Under the pieces are notes generated by a model. The model made no database searches, was not told the origin of the DNA, and saw nothing but the letters and a program-made list of their open reading frames with translations. This document shows, one piece after another, positions 54,910 through 63,805 of a DNA stretch of 64,000 nucleotides. Every line of letters starts with the position of its first letter. The first letter of the stretch is position 1. Source of the DNA: Cyanobium usitatum str. Tous. Its GTDB lineage: Bacteria; Cyanobacteriota; Cyanobacteriia; PCC-6307; Cyanobiaceae. Location of the stretch: positions 1-64,000 of the forward strand of contig NZ_PXXO01000011.1 in NCBI RefSeq assembly GCF_003011885.1, written 5' to 3'. The position numbers and the translations under genes were made by a program.

Positions 54910-56010
54910 ATGAACATCGACGGCAAGGCCTGGCGCACGATCTGGCTAGAGCCGGACAGCGGCTTGGGCTCCTACGCGATCGGTGTTATCGATCAGACCC
55001 TGCTGCCCCACCAGTTCACGACGCGCACCCTGCGCAGCTGCGCTGAGGCGGCAGACGCGATCAGCACGATGGTGGTGCGCGGGGCGCCTCTTATCGGCGT
55101 GACAGGCGCCTATGGGCTGATGCTGGCCCTGCAGGCCGATCCGGGCGACACCTCACTGGCGGCCGCCTTCGAGCAACTCAATGCCACCCGGCCCACGGCG
55201 ATCAACCTGCGCTGGGCCCTGGAGCGGGTGCGGGCCAAGGTGCAGCCTCTGGCGCCGGCCGAGCGGGCCGAGGCGGCCAAGGCGGAGGCCGCGGCGATCG
55301 CCGATGAGGACGTGGCCATGTGCGATGCCATCGGCAACCACGGGCTGGCGATCTTCCAGCAGCTGGCGGCGGCCCGGCCCGGCGCCAGGCTCAATGTGCT
55401 CACCCACTGCAACGCCGGCTGGCTGGCCACGGTGGACTGGGGTACGGCCCTCGCCCCCATTTACAAGGCCCACCGCGCCGGGCTTCCTATCCATGTGTGG
55501 GTGGATGAGACTCGCCCCCGCAATCAGGGGGCCTCGCTCACGGCCTATGAGCTGGCTAAGGAGGGCGTGCCCCACACCGTGATCGTGGATAACGCCGGCG
55601 GCCACCTGATGCAGCACGGCCAGGTGGATGCGGTGATCGTGGGTACTGATCGCACCACCCGCCGCGGCGATGTGTGCAACAAGATCGGCACCTATCTCAA
55701 GGCCCTGGCCGCCCACGACAACGGCGTGCCCTTTTATGTGGCCCTGCCCGCCTCCACGATCGACTGGACGATTGGCGATGGCGTGGCCGAAATCCCGATC
55801 GAGGCCCGCAGTGCTGAGGAGGTGACTCACATCCAGGGGCGCGGCGCCGATGGCGCGATCACGACCGTGCAGCTGACGCCAACGGGCAGCGCCGGCTTCA
55901 ACCCGGCCTTCGATGTCACGCCGGCGCGGCTGGTGACGGGCCTGATCACCGAGCGGGGCGTGGCAGCGGCCACCGAGGCTGGGTTGCAGGAGCTTTATGG
56001 CAATGACTGA
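54910..56010 (+). CDS. mtnA: S-methyl-5-thioribose-1-phosphate isomerase
   Basis: The product has 366 residues. VVRGAPLIGVTGAYG, the active-site cysteine in LTHCNAGWLA, VIVGTDRTTRRGDVCNKIGTY with the catalytic aspartate, and the end FNPAFDVTPARLVTGLITE mark MtnA. It converts methylthioribose-1-phosphate to the ribulose form in methionine salvage. The class II aldolase gene overlaps its end by 14 nt. Confidence 0.95.
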   Translation: MNIDGKAWRTIWLEPDSGLGSYAIGVIDQTLLPHQFTTRTLRSCAEAADAISTMVVRGAPLIGVTGAYGLMLALQADPGDTSLAAAFEQLNATRPTAINLRWALERVRAKVQPLAPAERAEAAKAEAAAIADEDVAMCDAIGNHGLAIFQQLAAARPGARLNVLTHCNAGWLATVDWGTALAPIYKAHRAGLPIHVWVDETRPRNQGASLTAYELAKEGVPHTVIVDNAGGHLMQHGQVDAVIVGTDRTTRRGDVCNKIGTYLKALAAHDNGVPFYVALPASTIDWTIGDGVAEIPIEARSAEEVTHIQGRGADGAITTVQLTPTGSAGFNPAFDVTPARLVTGLITERGVAAATEAGLQELYGND

Positions 56011-56659
56011 GCAGGCGCAGCGCCAGCAGCTCGTGGAGGTGGCCCGGTGCCTAAACGCCAGCGGGCTCAATCAGGGCACCTCAGGCAACCTGTCGGTGCG
56101 TATTCCTGGTGGCCTGCTGATCACGCCCAGCTCCCTGCCCTTCGAGCAGATGGAGCCGCAGGATCTGGTGGCGATTGCTGCCAGCGGCAAGCCCCTCGAG
56201 GCGGCAGCTGGTCAGCGGCGGCCCTCCTCCGAGTGGCGGCTGCACGCCGATCTCCTGGCCAGCCGGCCTGAGATCCAGGCGGTGCTGCATTGCCACTCGA
56301 TCCATGCCACGGCCCTGGCCTGCCATGGCCGCCCCATCCCCCCCTTTCATTACATGACCGCCGTGGCCGGCGGCGATGACATCCGCTGCGCCGGCTACGC
56401 CACCTTTGGCACCGCCGAGCTTTCGGCCCTTGCTGTGCAGGCCCTCGATGGCCGGCTGGCCTGCCTGCTGGCCCAGCACGGCCAGGTGACGCTAGGCACC
56501 AGCCTCGATCAGGCCCTGCGCATCGCCATCGAAGTGGAAACACTGGCCCAGATGTATCTGCAGGCCCTGCAACTCGGCGAGCCTCCGCTGTTGAGCGCTG
56601 CCCAGATGGCTGCGGTGCACCAGCAGTTCCGCTCCCTGCACTACGGGGCATGCGCCTGA
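55997..56659 (+). CDS. Class II aldolase (probable MTRu-1-P / deoxyribulose-1-P aldolase)
   Basis: The product has 220 residues of the class II aldolase/adducin fold. GTSGNLSVR binds the phosphate, LHCHSIHATAL carries two zinc-binding histidines and QHGQVTLG a third. The family also includes fuculose-phosphate aldolase and MtnB dehydratase. The overlap with mtnA points to the product of MtnA, 5-methylthioribulose-1-phosphate, as substrate. The rest of the classical pathway (mtnC, mtnD) is not nearby, which favours the aldolase shunt. Confidence 0.8.
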   Translation: MAMTEQAQRQQLVEVARCLNASGLNQGTSGNLSVRIPGGLLITPSSLPFEQMEPQDLVAIAASGKPLEAAAGQRRPSSEWRLHADLLASRPEIQAVLHCHSIHATALACHGRPIPPFHYMTAVAGGDDIRCAGYATFGTAELSALAVQALDGRLACLLAQHGQVTLGTSLDQALRIAIEVETLAQMYLQALQLGEPPLLSAAQMAAVHQQFRSLHYGACA

Positions 56660-58011
56660 GTCCGCGCCAGCCACAGCCCGGTGCCGCCAAACAGCAGTAC
56701 CAGGGCAAAACAGAAGCCGGTCCAAAGCGGCAGCCCCCAGCCCGCCACCGCCAGGGGGGCCACCACCGTCACCACCCCTCCGGCCAGAAAGGGCTGCAAC
56801 ATCAGCTGCTTGATCGAAAAGGCTGGTAGGGCGTCGCTGCGGTCGTCTGGATCGGCCATGCGCAGCAGCAGCAGGCCGCTGGCCGCCACTCCCGTGGCCT
56901 GGCCAAACTCAATCACCGCCCGCTCAAACCAGTCGGCGGGCAGCAGCCGCGGTGCTAGGAGCAGGGTCACTGCCAGGTTCCACACCAGGCCGCCTAGGGC
57001 AAGCACCGTGAGCGGCAGCCAGTCGGCCTTGAGCAGGGCCAGATCCAGCCCGGCGGTGGCGGCGGTGATCAGCAAATCTGCTGAAAGGGTGCCCACCTGG
57101 CCCTGCACCGCTGAAGAGGCCCAATGGGCTTTGCCGCTGCGCTCCAGCGCTAAACGCACCAGCAGCGAGCCCACGATCGCCAGCGGAAACACCGGCAGCG
57201 CATCAACAACGCTGCCAACGCCATCCCCCAGCCCAGAGGTGAGCCAGCGCAATCCCGCCAGTAGCGCCACGCCAGTGAGCACGGCCATGCCCGCCAGGGC
57301 CAGGTTCACCGCCCAAGCCGCTGCCCTGGCCGCCACGCCACCCGAATCGCCGCTGGCCGTGATGGTGGGTTCGCTGGGTGCGCTGCCTGGGGCATCGGCT
57401 AGCAGCCAGCCGCGGCTGCGGGCCACCACCACCACCAGCCCCCCAACCAAAGTGGAGCTCAGCAGCCCCACCGTGGCCATGGCTAGGCCCAGGGCCTGGC
57501 CGCCGGGAAAGCCCAGGGCCGCATAGCTCGGCCCCATCGCCGCGGCGGAGCCATGGCCGCCCTCGTAGGCCACCTCGATCAGGCAGGCCATCACCGGGCT
57601 CACCCCCAGCCAGGGCTGCAGCACCAGCAGCACCGCCAGGCCCCCCACCACGAATTGCCCAAAGGCCAGCACCAGCGCCAGCGACACCTGCCCAGACACC
57701 GGCCGCCACAGCCCCTCCAGTTTGGGCAGGGGTTTGCCGAGCAGCAGAGAGCCAAACACCAGGGTGAGCAGCACCAGCGGCAGATCGGCCCATAGCTGCA
57801 TCACCTGAGGAGGCAGCAGCGGCAGGGGGCCGCCCGGGGCCAGTAGCAGGCCCAGCAGGCCGGCCAGCAGGGCTTCGGGGATGCCCCAGAGTCGCAGCTG
57901 CAAGCGGGCACCAAGGGCTCGCCCCACCGCCAGGATCAGGCTGAGGCAGGCCAGGGCCAGGGCCAACCAGCCGAAGCTGGGCAGCAGGTCGCTCGCCAAG
58001 GTTGCGATCAC
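56641..58011 (-). CDS. GltS-like sodium/glutamate symporter family protein
   Basis: The product has 456 residues with about ten membrane helices. The motif EVAYEGGHGSAAAMGPSY and the following GLAMATVGLLSSTLVGG match the first half of the ESS/GltS family repeat. GltS proteins import glutamate with sodium. It follows the S9 peptidase with a 4-nt overlap. Its 3' end overlaps the aldolase gene tail-to-tail by 19 nt. Confidence 0.82.
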   Translation of the reverse strand: MIATLASDLLPSFGWLALALACLSLILAVGRALGARLQLRLWGIPEALLAGLLGLLLAPGGPLPLLPPQVMQLWADLPLVLLTLVFGSLLLGKPLPKLEGLWRPVSGQVSLALVLAFGQFVVGGLAVLLVLQPWLGVSPVMACLIEVAYEGGHGSAAAMGPSYAALGFPGGQALGLAMATVGLLSSTLVGGLVVVVARSRGWLLADAPGSAPSEPTITASGDSGGVAARAAAWAVNLALAGMAVLTGVALLAGLRWLTSGLGDGVGSVVDALPVFPLAIVGSLLVRLALERSGKAHWASSAVQGQVGTLSADLLITAATAGLDLALLKADWLPLTVLALGGLVWNLAVTLLLAPRLLPADWFERAVIEFGQATGVAASGLLLLRMADPDDRSDALPAFSIKQLMLQPFLAGGVVTVVAPLAVAGWGLPLWTGFCFALVLLFGGTGLWLARTQAHAP

Positions 58012-59960
58012 AGGTTGAAGTGCCGGCGGAAGAAAGCCTCAGTGGCCTCCAGGACGCGGATCAAGCTGGCACCCTCGCGGAAACCGTGGCCCTCCTGCGG
58101 GAAGCGGTGCACCTCCACCGGGATGGCGTTGGCTTCGAGCGCTGCTGCCATGCGGTCGGTCTGCTCCGGTGGCACCACCTTGTCATCGAGGCCCTGAAAA
58201 AAGATCACCGGGCAGCGGATTTGATCGGCGTGGGCCAGCGGTGAGCGGGCCTCGTAGGTGGCGCGCGCTTCCGGCCAGGGGCCGATCAGCCCATCGAGAT
58301 AGCGGGCTTCAAAGCGATGGCTCTCAGACGCCAACGCGCTGGGGTCGGCTACGCCGTAGCGGCTCGCGCCGGCGCGAAATACGTCCGTAAAGCACAGGGC
58401 GGCCAGGGTGGTGAAGCCGCCGGCACTGCCGCCTTCGATGGCGATGCGGTCGGGATCGGCCCGGCCCGCCGCCACCAGGGCCTGGGCGGCTGCGGCGCAA
58501 TCGTCCACATCCACCACGCCCCACTGGCCAGCGAGCCGCTGCCTATAGGCGCGGCCGAAGCCGGTCGAGCCGCCGTAGTTCACATCCACTACCCCCCAGC
58601 CTCGAGTTGTCCAAAACTGAATCGCCAGGTTCAGGGCCGTGCGGGCCATGGCGGTGGGGCCGCTGTGACTTTTCACCAGCAAGGGTGCCTCCCGGTGGGC
58701 TCCCCCGGCTGGGGGGTAAAACCAGGCGTGGCTGCGGGCGCCGCCGTGGCCCTCAAACCACAGCTCCTGCGGCAGGCTGATCGCCTGCGGCGCCAGAGGG
58801 CAGGCGGCAGCAGGGCTATGCCACCAGTTGCCGCTGGCCAGGTCCAGCTCGAGCAGGCCCGCTGGTTCGGTTGCTGAAGCGGCGATGCAGGCCAGCCGTC
58901 CCCGTTCGGCGCAAATACCAGCCAGATCATCAAAGGGGATGGCCAGGGGCTGCCACTGGCCGGCACCTCCGCTCTGGCTCGGCAGCTCCACGCGGCCCAG
59001 CTGCCAGCGCCCCTGCAGGCAGGCGGTGGCCAGCAGCTGCTCGCCATCCCAGGCCTGGGTGCCCATGCCGAACACCCACTGGGGCAGGCCGAATTCGGCC
59101 TGCATGGGCAGCAGCGGCCGCCAGGCAAGCGGCGCCTCTGCGCTCAGGGTTTCTGCGTCGAGGGTCTCTGCGTCGAATCCCTCGGCGTTGTCGAGCTGCT
59201 CGAGGTTCCAGAAGCCGGAGCGATCGTTTGCCACCACGAGGTGGGGCCCGCACCAGAGCGGCTGGAACACAGAAATGTCCGGGTTTGGCCCCGCCCCCGA
59301 TCCTGCGACCAGGCGGCGGCCGCTGAGCTGGCCTGCCGTATCGAAGTGCCCCAGCCAGAGCTGGCTGCGCTCCCAGGGCATGAAGGGCTGCTGCCACTCC
59401 ACCCAGGCCAGCCCTGCGCCGGAGGGGCTCAGGGCCGGGTAGCCGCAGAAGTCGGCTGGCACCACCAGCGGCTGGGGCTCGCCACCTTCCAGCCCAACAG
59501 CCACCAGCTGGTCGCAGCCAGCACCTTCATCACTGCCGCTTTCCCGTACGCCGATCCAGCGGTCGCGGCCGGCATCGATCAAGCCGCCGCCGTAGGCACC
59601 TGGCGGGCTGAGCCGTCGCGGCTGGCAATCGCTGCTATCGAGCTCCAGCAGCCAGAGGCAGCGGTCACCGTCGTGGCTGAACACCGCTACCGGCCGGCCA
59701 TCGCTCCGGAGGCCCAGGGCCGTACTGCCGCCACCGTATTCATGCACCCGGCTGCGCAGATTCCAGCTGCCAGGGGTTAACTCCTCTGCTGGCTGGTCTG
59801 GCCCCAGGCGCCGCAGCAGGGTCGTGCGCCCCCCTTCATGGGGTCGCTGCTCCAGCCAATAGAGCACCCCGTCAAGTAGCCGTGGCTCCCGCAGGCTGGG
59901 GGTTTGGCCCACCACAACAGCGGCGGGAAGGGCTCCAGGGGGGTCAGCCACCGCATGCAC
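58008..59960 (-). CDS. S9 family prolyl-oligopeptidase-like peptidase
   Basis: The product has 650 residues. An N-terminal beta-propeller of about 380 residues precedes an alpha/beta-hydrolase domain with the catalytic serine in EGGSAGGFT, the aspartate in QGLDDKVVPPEQ and the histidine in GHGFRE. No signal peptide is seen, so it is likely cytoplasmic and hydrolyses short peptides or acyl-peptides. The start is a GTG. It leads the two-gene unit with the GltS-like transporter. Confidence 0.9.
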   Translation of the reverse strand: MHAVADPPGALPAAVVVGQTPSLREPRLLDGVLYWLEQRPHEGGRTTLLRRLGPDQPAEELTPGSWNLRSRVHEYGGGSTALGLRSDGRPVAVFSHDGDRCLWLLELDSSDCQPRRLSPPGAYGGGLIDAGRDRWIGVRESGSDEGAGCDQLVAVGLEGGEPQPLVVPADFCGYPALSPSGAGLAWVEWQQPFMPWERSQLWLGHFDTAGQLSGRRLVAGSGAGPNPDISVFQPLWCGPHLVVANDRSGFWNLEQLDNAEGFDAETLDAETLSAEAPLAWRPLLPMQAEFGLPQWVFGMGTQAWDGEQLLATACLQGRWQLGRVELPSQSGGAGQWQPLAIPFDDLAGICAERGRLACIAASATEPAGLLELDLASGNWWHSPAAACPLAPQAISLPQELWFEGHGGARSHAWFYPPAGGAHREAPLLVKSHSGPTAMARTALNLAIQFWTTRGWGVVDVNYGGSTGFGRAYRQRLAGQWGVVDVDDCAAAAQALVAAGRADPDRIAIEGGSAGGFTTLAALCFTDVFRAGASRYGVADPSALASESHRFEARYLDGLIGPWPEARATYEARSPLAHADQIRCPVIFFQGLDDKVVPPEQTDRMAAALEANAIPVEVHRFPQEGHGFREGASLIRVLEATEAFFRRHFNL

Positions 59961-60006
59961 CGAGGGATAACGACTTAAAGTGGATGTCGTTCGATCAAGT
60001 ATCGCG

Positions 60007-60624
60007 TTGGCCCGCAGTTCAGCCGGCAGCTTTGCCCAGATGGCACGCTCCGCCGTTCAGGCCAGCCGCGGCGTTCAAGTGCCCAAGGATGCCCTTGAGG
60101 AGTCCCCCCTCACGATCCACACCCTTGGCGATGGGGTGCTGCGCACCCCTGCCAAGCGCATCAGCAAGGTTGATGAGAGTGTGCGAGATCTGGCCCGGGA
60201 CATGCTGCGCAGCATGTATGCGGCCAAGGGCATCGGTTTAGCGGCACCCCAGGTGGGAGTGCATAAGCAGCTACTGGTAATTGATCTTGATCCCGAGAAT
60301 GCCGCCGCGGCGCCGATGGTTCTGATCAACCCCGAGATCGCCTGCTTCGGTGCTGCAATCGAGACTTATGAGGAAGGCTGCCTCAGCATCCCTGGCGTTT
60401 ACCTGAATGTGGTGCGCCCGGCCACGGTTGAGGTCAGCTATCGCGACGAGATGGGCCGCCCCCAACGGGTCAAGGCTGATGGCCTCCTGGCCCGCTGCAT
60501 CCAGCACGAGATGGACCATCTCGAAGGTGTGCTTTTCGTTGACCGGGTCACCGATGAGCTCAGCCTCAATGAAGGCCTGCTGGAAAAGGGCTTTCAACGG
60601 GCAGATGTCCGTTCCATCCGCTGA
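60007..60624 (+). CDS. def: Peptide deformylase
   Basis: From the TTG at 60007 the product has 205 residues; GTG 59980 or ATG 60040 are alternatives. GIGLAAPQVG, EEGCLSIPG (metal-binding Cys) and QHEMDHLEGVLFVD (metal-binding histidines and catalytic Glu) are the three deformylase motifs. It removes the formyl group from nascent proteins. The start was chosen because ARSSAGSFAQMARSA matches cyanobacterial N-termini. Confidence 0.96.
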   Translation: MARSSAGSFAQMARSAVQASRGVQVPKDALEESPLTIHTLGDGVLRTPAKRISKVDESVRDLARDMLRSMYAAKGIGLAAPQVGVHKQLLVIDLDPENAAAAPMVLINPEIACFGAAIETYEEGCLSIPGVYLNVVRPATVEVSYRDEMGRPQRVKADGLLARCIQHEMDHLEGVLFVDRVTDELSLNEGLLEKGFQRADVRSIR

Positions 60625-60636
60625 TCGTTCTTCTCC

Positions 60637-60834
60637 ATGCCCATGAAACCCCTGGCCGGCTTGTTCCTGGCTCTTGCCTGCATACTTGGCATCGCCTCCA
60701 CGGGCTCGGTGTTTGAGCTCGCCTACGGCGACCCCGACCTGGGACAGCAGACCACCTTCTGGATCCTGGGCCTGAGCCTGCCCGGCACGGTTGCGGCCCT
60801 GTTGGTGGCCATCCGGATCAACAAGCCGGCCTAG
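60637..60834 (+). CDS. Small two-helix membrane protein
   Basis: The product has 65 residues with two helices (GLFLALACILGIASTGSVF and TTFWILGLSLPGTVAALLVAI) and a short loop between. It follows def by 12 nt. The family is not recognised, but the look is of a conserved cyanobacterial protein. Confidence 0.7.
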   Translation: MPMKPLAGLFLALACILGIASTGSVFELAYGDPDLGQQTTFWILGLSLPGTVAALLVAIRINKPA

Positions 60835-60867
60835 ACCTTGCCGGATACCGTGCATACGATTAAGCAC

Positions 60868-61527
60868 ATGTCGCTTGCCAATGCCGTGATGAGATTGCCC
60901 CATCTGGGTGTCAATTCCCTCCCCCTGGCAGCTGGAGCTTTCGCCGCTGGGGTGGTATTTGGTCCCACCCCAGCGGTGGCCAGCGCCCTGTTTCAAGCTG
61001 CGGATCTCAGCCAGGAGCGTTTTGTTCTGGTGGCAGCGCCCATCGGCGATGGCGTCCGCGCCCAACTCAACATCTACGAGCAGGTCAAGCCGACCCGGCC
61101 TTGTTTTGCCGTGGCCCCAGGGTCACCAGCTCCGGTGAGCCCCCTGCTTGCAACTTTTGATTTCAGCGGCATCTGCAGCCGCTTCATCGATGCCAACGGC
61201 TACTCGGTGCGAGTCGGCGGTGCAGATCTGGCCACGAGTTACCGCCTAACAGTTCTGCGTCAGAGCGGCGACAACGTGCTGCTTGCCGTGCCAACCAAGG
61301 CCGGGGCGGGCCCGGAAATGCTAGTTGCTCGCACTAAGGGCCAGGGTGCTGGCTTCCTCCAGTTGGTGTTTGAACCGGGCTGGCAGCTCAAGCGCCGGGC
61401 CTATGGCGGTCGCAATCTGGGCCACGTGTATCTCTACCGCGATACCTGGCCTGATGCTGCGATCCAGCCTGGGCTGCCGGTAGTTGCGCCCAGCCCCATT
61501 TCAGGCCTCTCTGGCACCAAGCGCTGA
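60868..61527 (+). CDS. Secreted DUF3747 protein
   Basis: From the ATG at 60868 the product has 219 residues; a TTG at 60838 would add ten. A signal peptide ends near ASA (residue 38). The mature part has the DUF3747 features: RFVLVAAPIGDGVRAQLNIYEQ, RPCFAV, FDFSGICSRFIDANGYSVRVGG and RAYGGRNLGHVYLYRD. The family is limited mainly to cyanobacteria and has no known function. Confidence 0.87.
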   Translation: MSLANAVMRLPHLGVNSLPLAAGAFAAGVVFGPTPAVASALFQAADLSQERFVLVAAPIGDGVRAQLNIYEQVKPTRPCFAVAPGSPAPVSPLLATFDFSGICSRFIDANGYSVRVGGADLATSYRLTVLRQSGDNVLLAVPTKAGAGPEMLVARTKGQGAGFLQLVFEPGWQLKRRAYGGRNLGHVYLYRDTWPDAAIQPGLPVVAPSPISGLSGTKR

Positions 61528-61604
61528 CCTCGAAGTAGTGGGGAATGGTCAGAGCGGAAAGGCAGTTGCTACATTGGCAAGCTCTGTGAGCAGCGCAGCG
61601 CTTC

Positions 61605-61775
61605 ATGACCCAGGTCACCGTCGGCGAAAACGAAGGGATTGAATCGGCCCTGCGCCGCTTCAAGCGCCAGGTGTCTAAGGCGGGCATCTTCGCTGACCTA
61701 AAGCGTCTGCGTCACCACGAGACACCTGTCGAGAAGTACAAGCGCAAGGCCCAGCAGCGCCGCCGCCGCCGTTGA
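61605..61775 (+). CDS. rpsU: 30S ribosomal protein S21
   Basis: A 56-residue frame, too short for many ORF scans, begins [20 protein letters not shown], continues [20 protein letters not shown] and ends in a run of arginines. This is S21, a small-subunit protein near the anti-Shine-Dalgarno end of 16S rRNA. No Shine-Dalgarno sequence is visible upstream. Confidence 0.96.
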   Translation: MTQVTVGENEGIESALRRFKRQVSKAGIFADLKRLRHHETPVEKYKRKAQQRRRRR

Positions 61776-61797
61776 TCGCTTTGATCTGGTCTCCCGC

Positions 61798-63369
61798 TTA
61801 GCGAGATACCCCTTGATCAAACGACCGGTAGGTAAGCGCTTCGGCAATTGCAGTTGCGCCAATGCTGGCTTGATCGTTTAGGTCGGCGATAGTTTGGGCA
61901 ACCCGCAACAGCCTGGCGCCAGCCCGTGCACTGAGCTGCCGGTGCTGAATCGCAGCCTCCCACACTTCTAAGGCTTCGCTTTCCAGTTGAAGCACTTGCT
62001 GCAGCTGACCTCCGGCGATGCGGCTGTTGCAGCAGCCACCGGGATTGCGGGCAGCCATATGGGCCCGGGCCCGGCGGACTCTTGCTCGCACCTCAGCGCT
62101 TGATTCATCGCTGGCCGGGCTGCCGCCCTGGTCCCTAAACGGTGCCGTTAGGGCGGCGCTGGATGGCCGTCTCATCACCACCTGCAAATCAATGCGATCC
62201 AGCAGGGGGCCCGACAACCGGCCCCAGTAGCGCCGCCGCTGGCCCTCCCCGCAGCTGCAGCTGCGCTCTGGGTCGCCAAACCAGCCACAGGGGCAGGGAT
62301 TGGCCGCGGCCACCAGGGTGATGCGGCAGGGGAAGCGAGTTCGCTGGCGGGCGCGGTGAATCCAGACTTCGCCGTCTTCTAGGGGCTGGCGCAATTGGTC
62401 GAGCACGGACCGGCGAAATTCGGCCAGCTCATCGAGAAACAGCACTCCGTGGTGGGCCAGGGCCAGCTCTCCTGGTCTGGGTTGGCCACCTCCACCTATC
62501 AGCCCCGGCCCGGAGCAGCTGTGGTGGGGGCTCCGAAACGGGCGCGTTTGCAGCAAGCCCTGGCTGCTGTCCAGCAGTCCCGCCACCGAGTGGACGGCGG
62601 TGAGCTCAAGGGCCTCCGCTGGATCGAGCGGGGGTAGCAGCCCCGCCAGTCGCTGGGCCAGCATTGTTTTGCCGCTGCCGGGTGGGCCGCAGAGCAGCAG
62701 GTGGTGGCCTCCGGCTGCGGCGATCTCCAGGGCCCGGCGGCCGTGGGGCTGCCCTTTGACGTCGGCAAGATCTTCAGCTGCGGGCCTGGCGGTTATCGGC
62801 GCCTTGGCTTGTTTAAGGGCAGGGGCAGTGGCAGTGGCAGTGGCGGCCGGACGGGCCCGCGGATGCTGCAGTCGCCATAAGGCCTGGCCGAGATCGGCGG
62901 CGCCCCACACCCGCAGCCCCTCCACCAATGCGGCCTCCCAGGCATTGGCCTGGGGCACCACCAGCGCCCGGGCGCCATGGTTACGGGCTGCAATTGCAAT
63001 CGCCAGCACCCCCCGGATCGGCCGCAAGCTGCCGTCCAGCCCCAGCTCGCCGGCGCTCCAAACCTCGTTGTTGCTGGCGGCATCCAGCTGGCCACTGGCC
63101 AGTAGCAGGCCCAGGGCGATCGGCAGGTCAAAAGCCGGCCCCTCCTTGCGCAGGTCGGCGGGGGCCAGATTCACCACCACCCGCGTCAGCGGCACCTTCA
63201 GGCTGCTGTGGCGTATAGCCGAGCGCACCCGCTCCCGGGCTTCTTGCACAGCCGCATCGGCCAGGCCCACCAGCTGCAGGCCCGGCAAGCCGGGAGCCAG
63301 ATCCACCTCCACCAGCACTGGCCTGGCCTCCAGGCCCTGCAGCGCCGCCGTCTTGCACCGTGCCAACAT
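61798..63369 (-). CDS. comM: YifB/ComM Mg-chelatase-like AAA ATPase
   Basis: From the ATG at 63369 the product has 523 residues (GTG 63384 is alternative). The N-terminal fold (VEVDLAPGLPGLQLVGLADAAVQEARERV) is followed by the AAA domain with Walker A GPPGSGKTM, Walker B GVLFLDELAEF and a cysteine cluster (NPCPCGWFGDPERSCSCGE). ComM promotes branch migration during natural transformation in studied species. Confidence 0.94.
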   Translation of the reverse strand: MLARCKTAALQGLEARPVLVEVDLAPGLPGLQLVGLADAAVQEARERVRSAIRHSSLKVPLTRVVVNLAPADLRKEGPAFDLPIALGLLLASGQLDAASNNEVWSAGELGLDGSLRPIRGVLAIAIAARNHGARALVVPQANAWEAALVEGLRVWGAADLGQALWRLQHPRARPAATATATAPALKQAKAPITARPAAEDLADVKGQPHGRRALEIAAAGGHHLLLCGPPGSGKTMLAQRLAGLLPPLDPAEALELTAVHSVAGLLDSSQGLLQTRPFRSPHHSCSGPGLIGGGGQPRPGELALAHHGVLFLDELAEFRRSVLDQLRQPLEDGEVWIHRARQRTRFPCRITLVAAANPCPCGWFGDPERSCSCGEGQRRRYWGRLSGPLLDRIDLQVVMRRPSSAALTAPFRDQGGSPASDESSAEVRARVRRARAHMAARNPGGCCNSRIAGGQLQQVLQLESEALEVWEAAIQHRQLSARAGARLLRVAQTIADLNDQASIGATAIAEALTYRSFDQGVSR

Positions 63370-63395
63370 CAAGCCATGGGCCACTACATCGTTAG

Positions 63396-63767
<372 letters not shown>

Positions 63768-63805
63768 CCGCGGGCCCGCGACAATGACCTGATCCGACCT
63801 GCCCC

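Noticed and set aside
55153-56070. 305-residue ORF antisense to mtnA
   Set aside because: It is a shadow of a certain gene with no recognisable domain.
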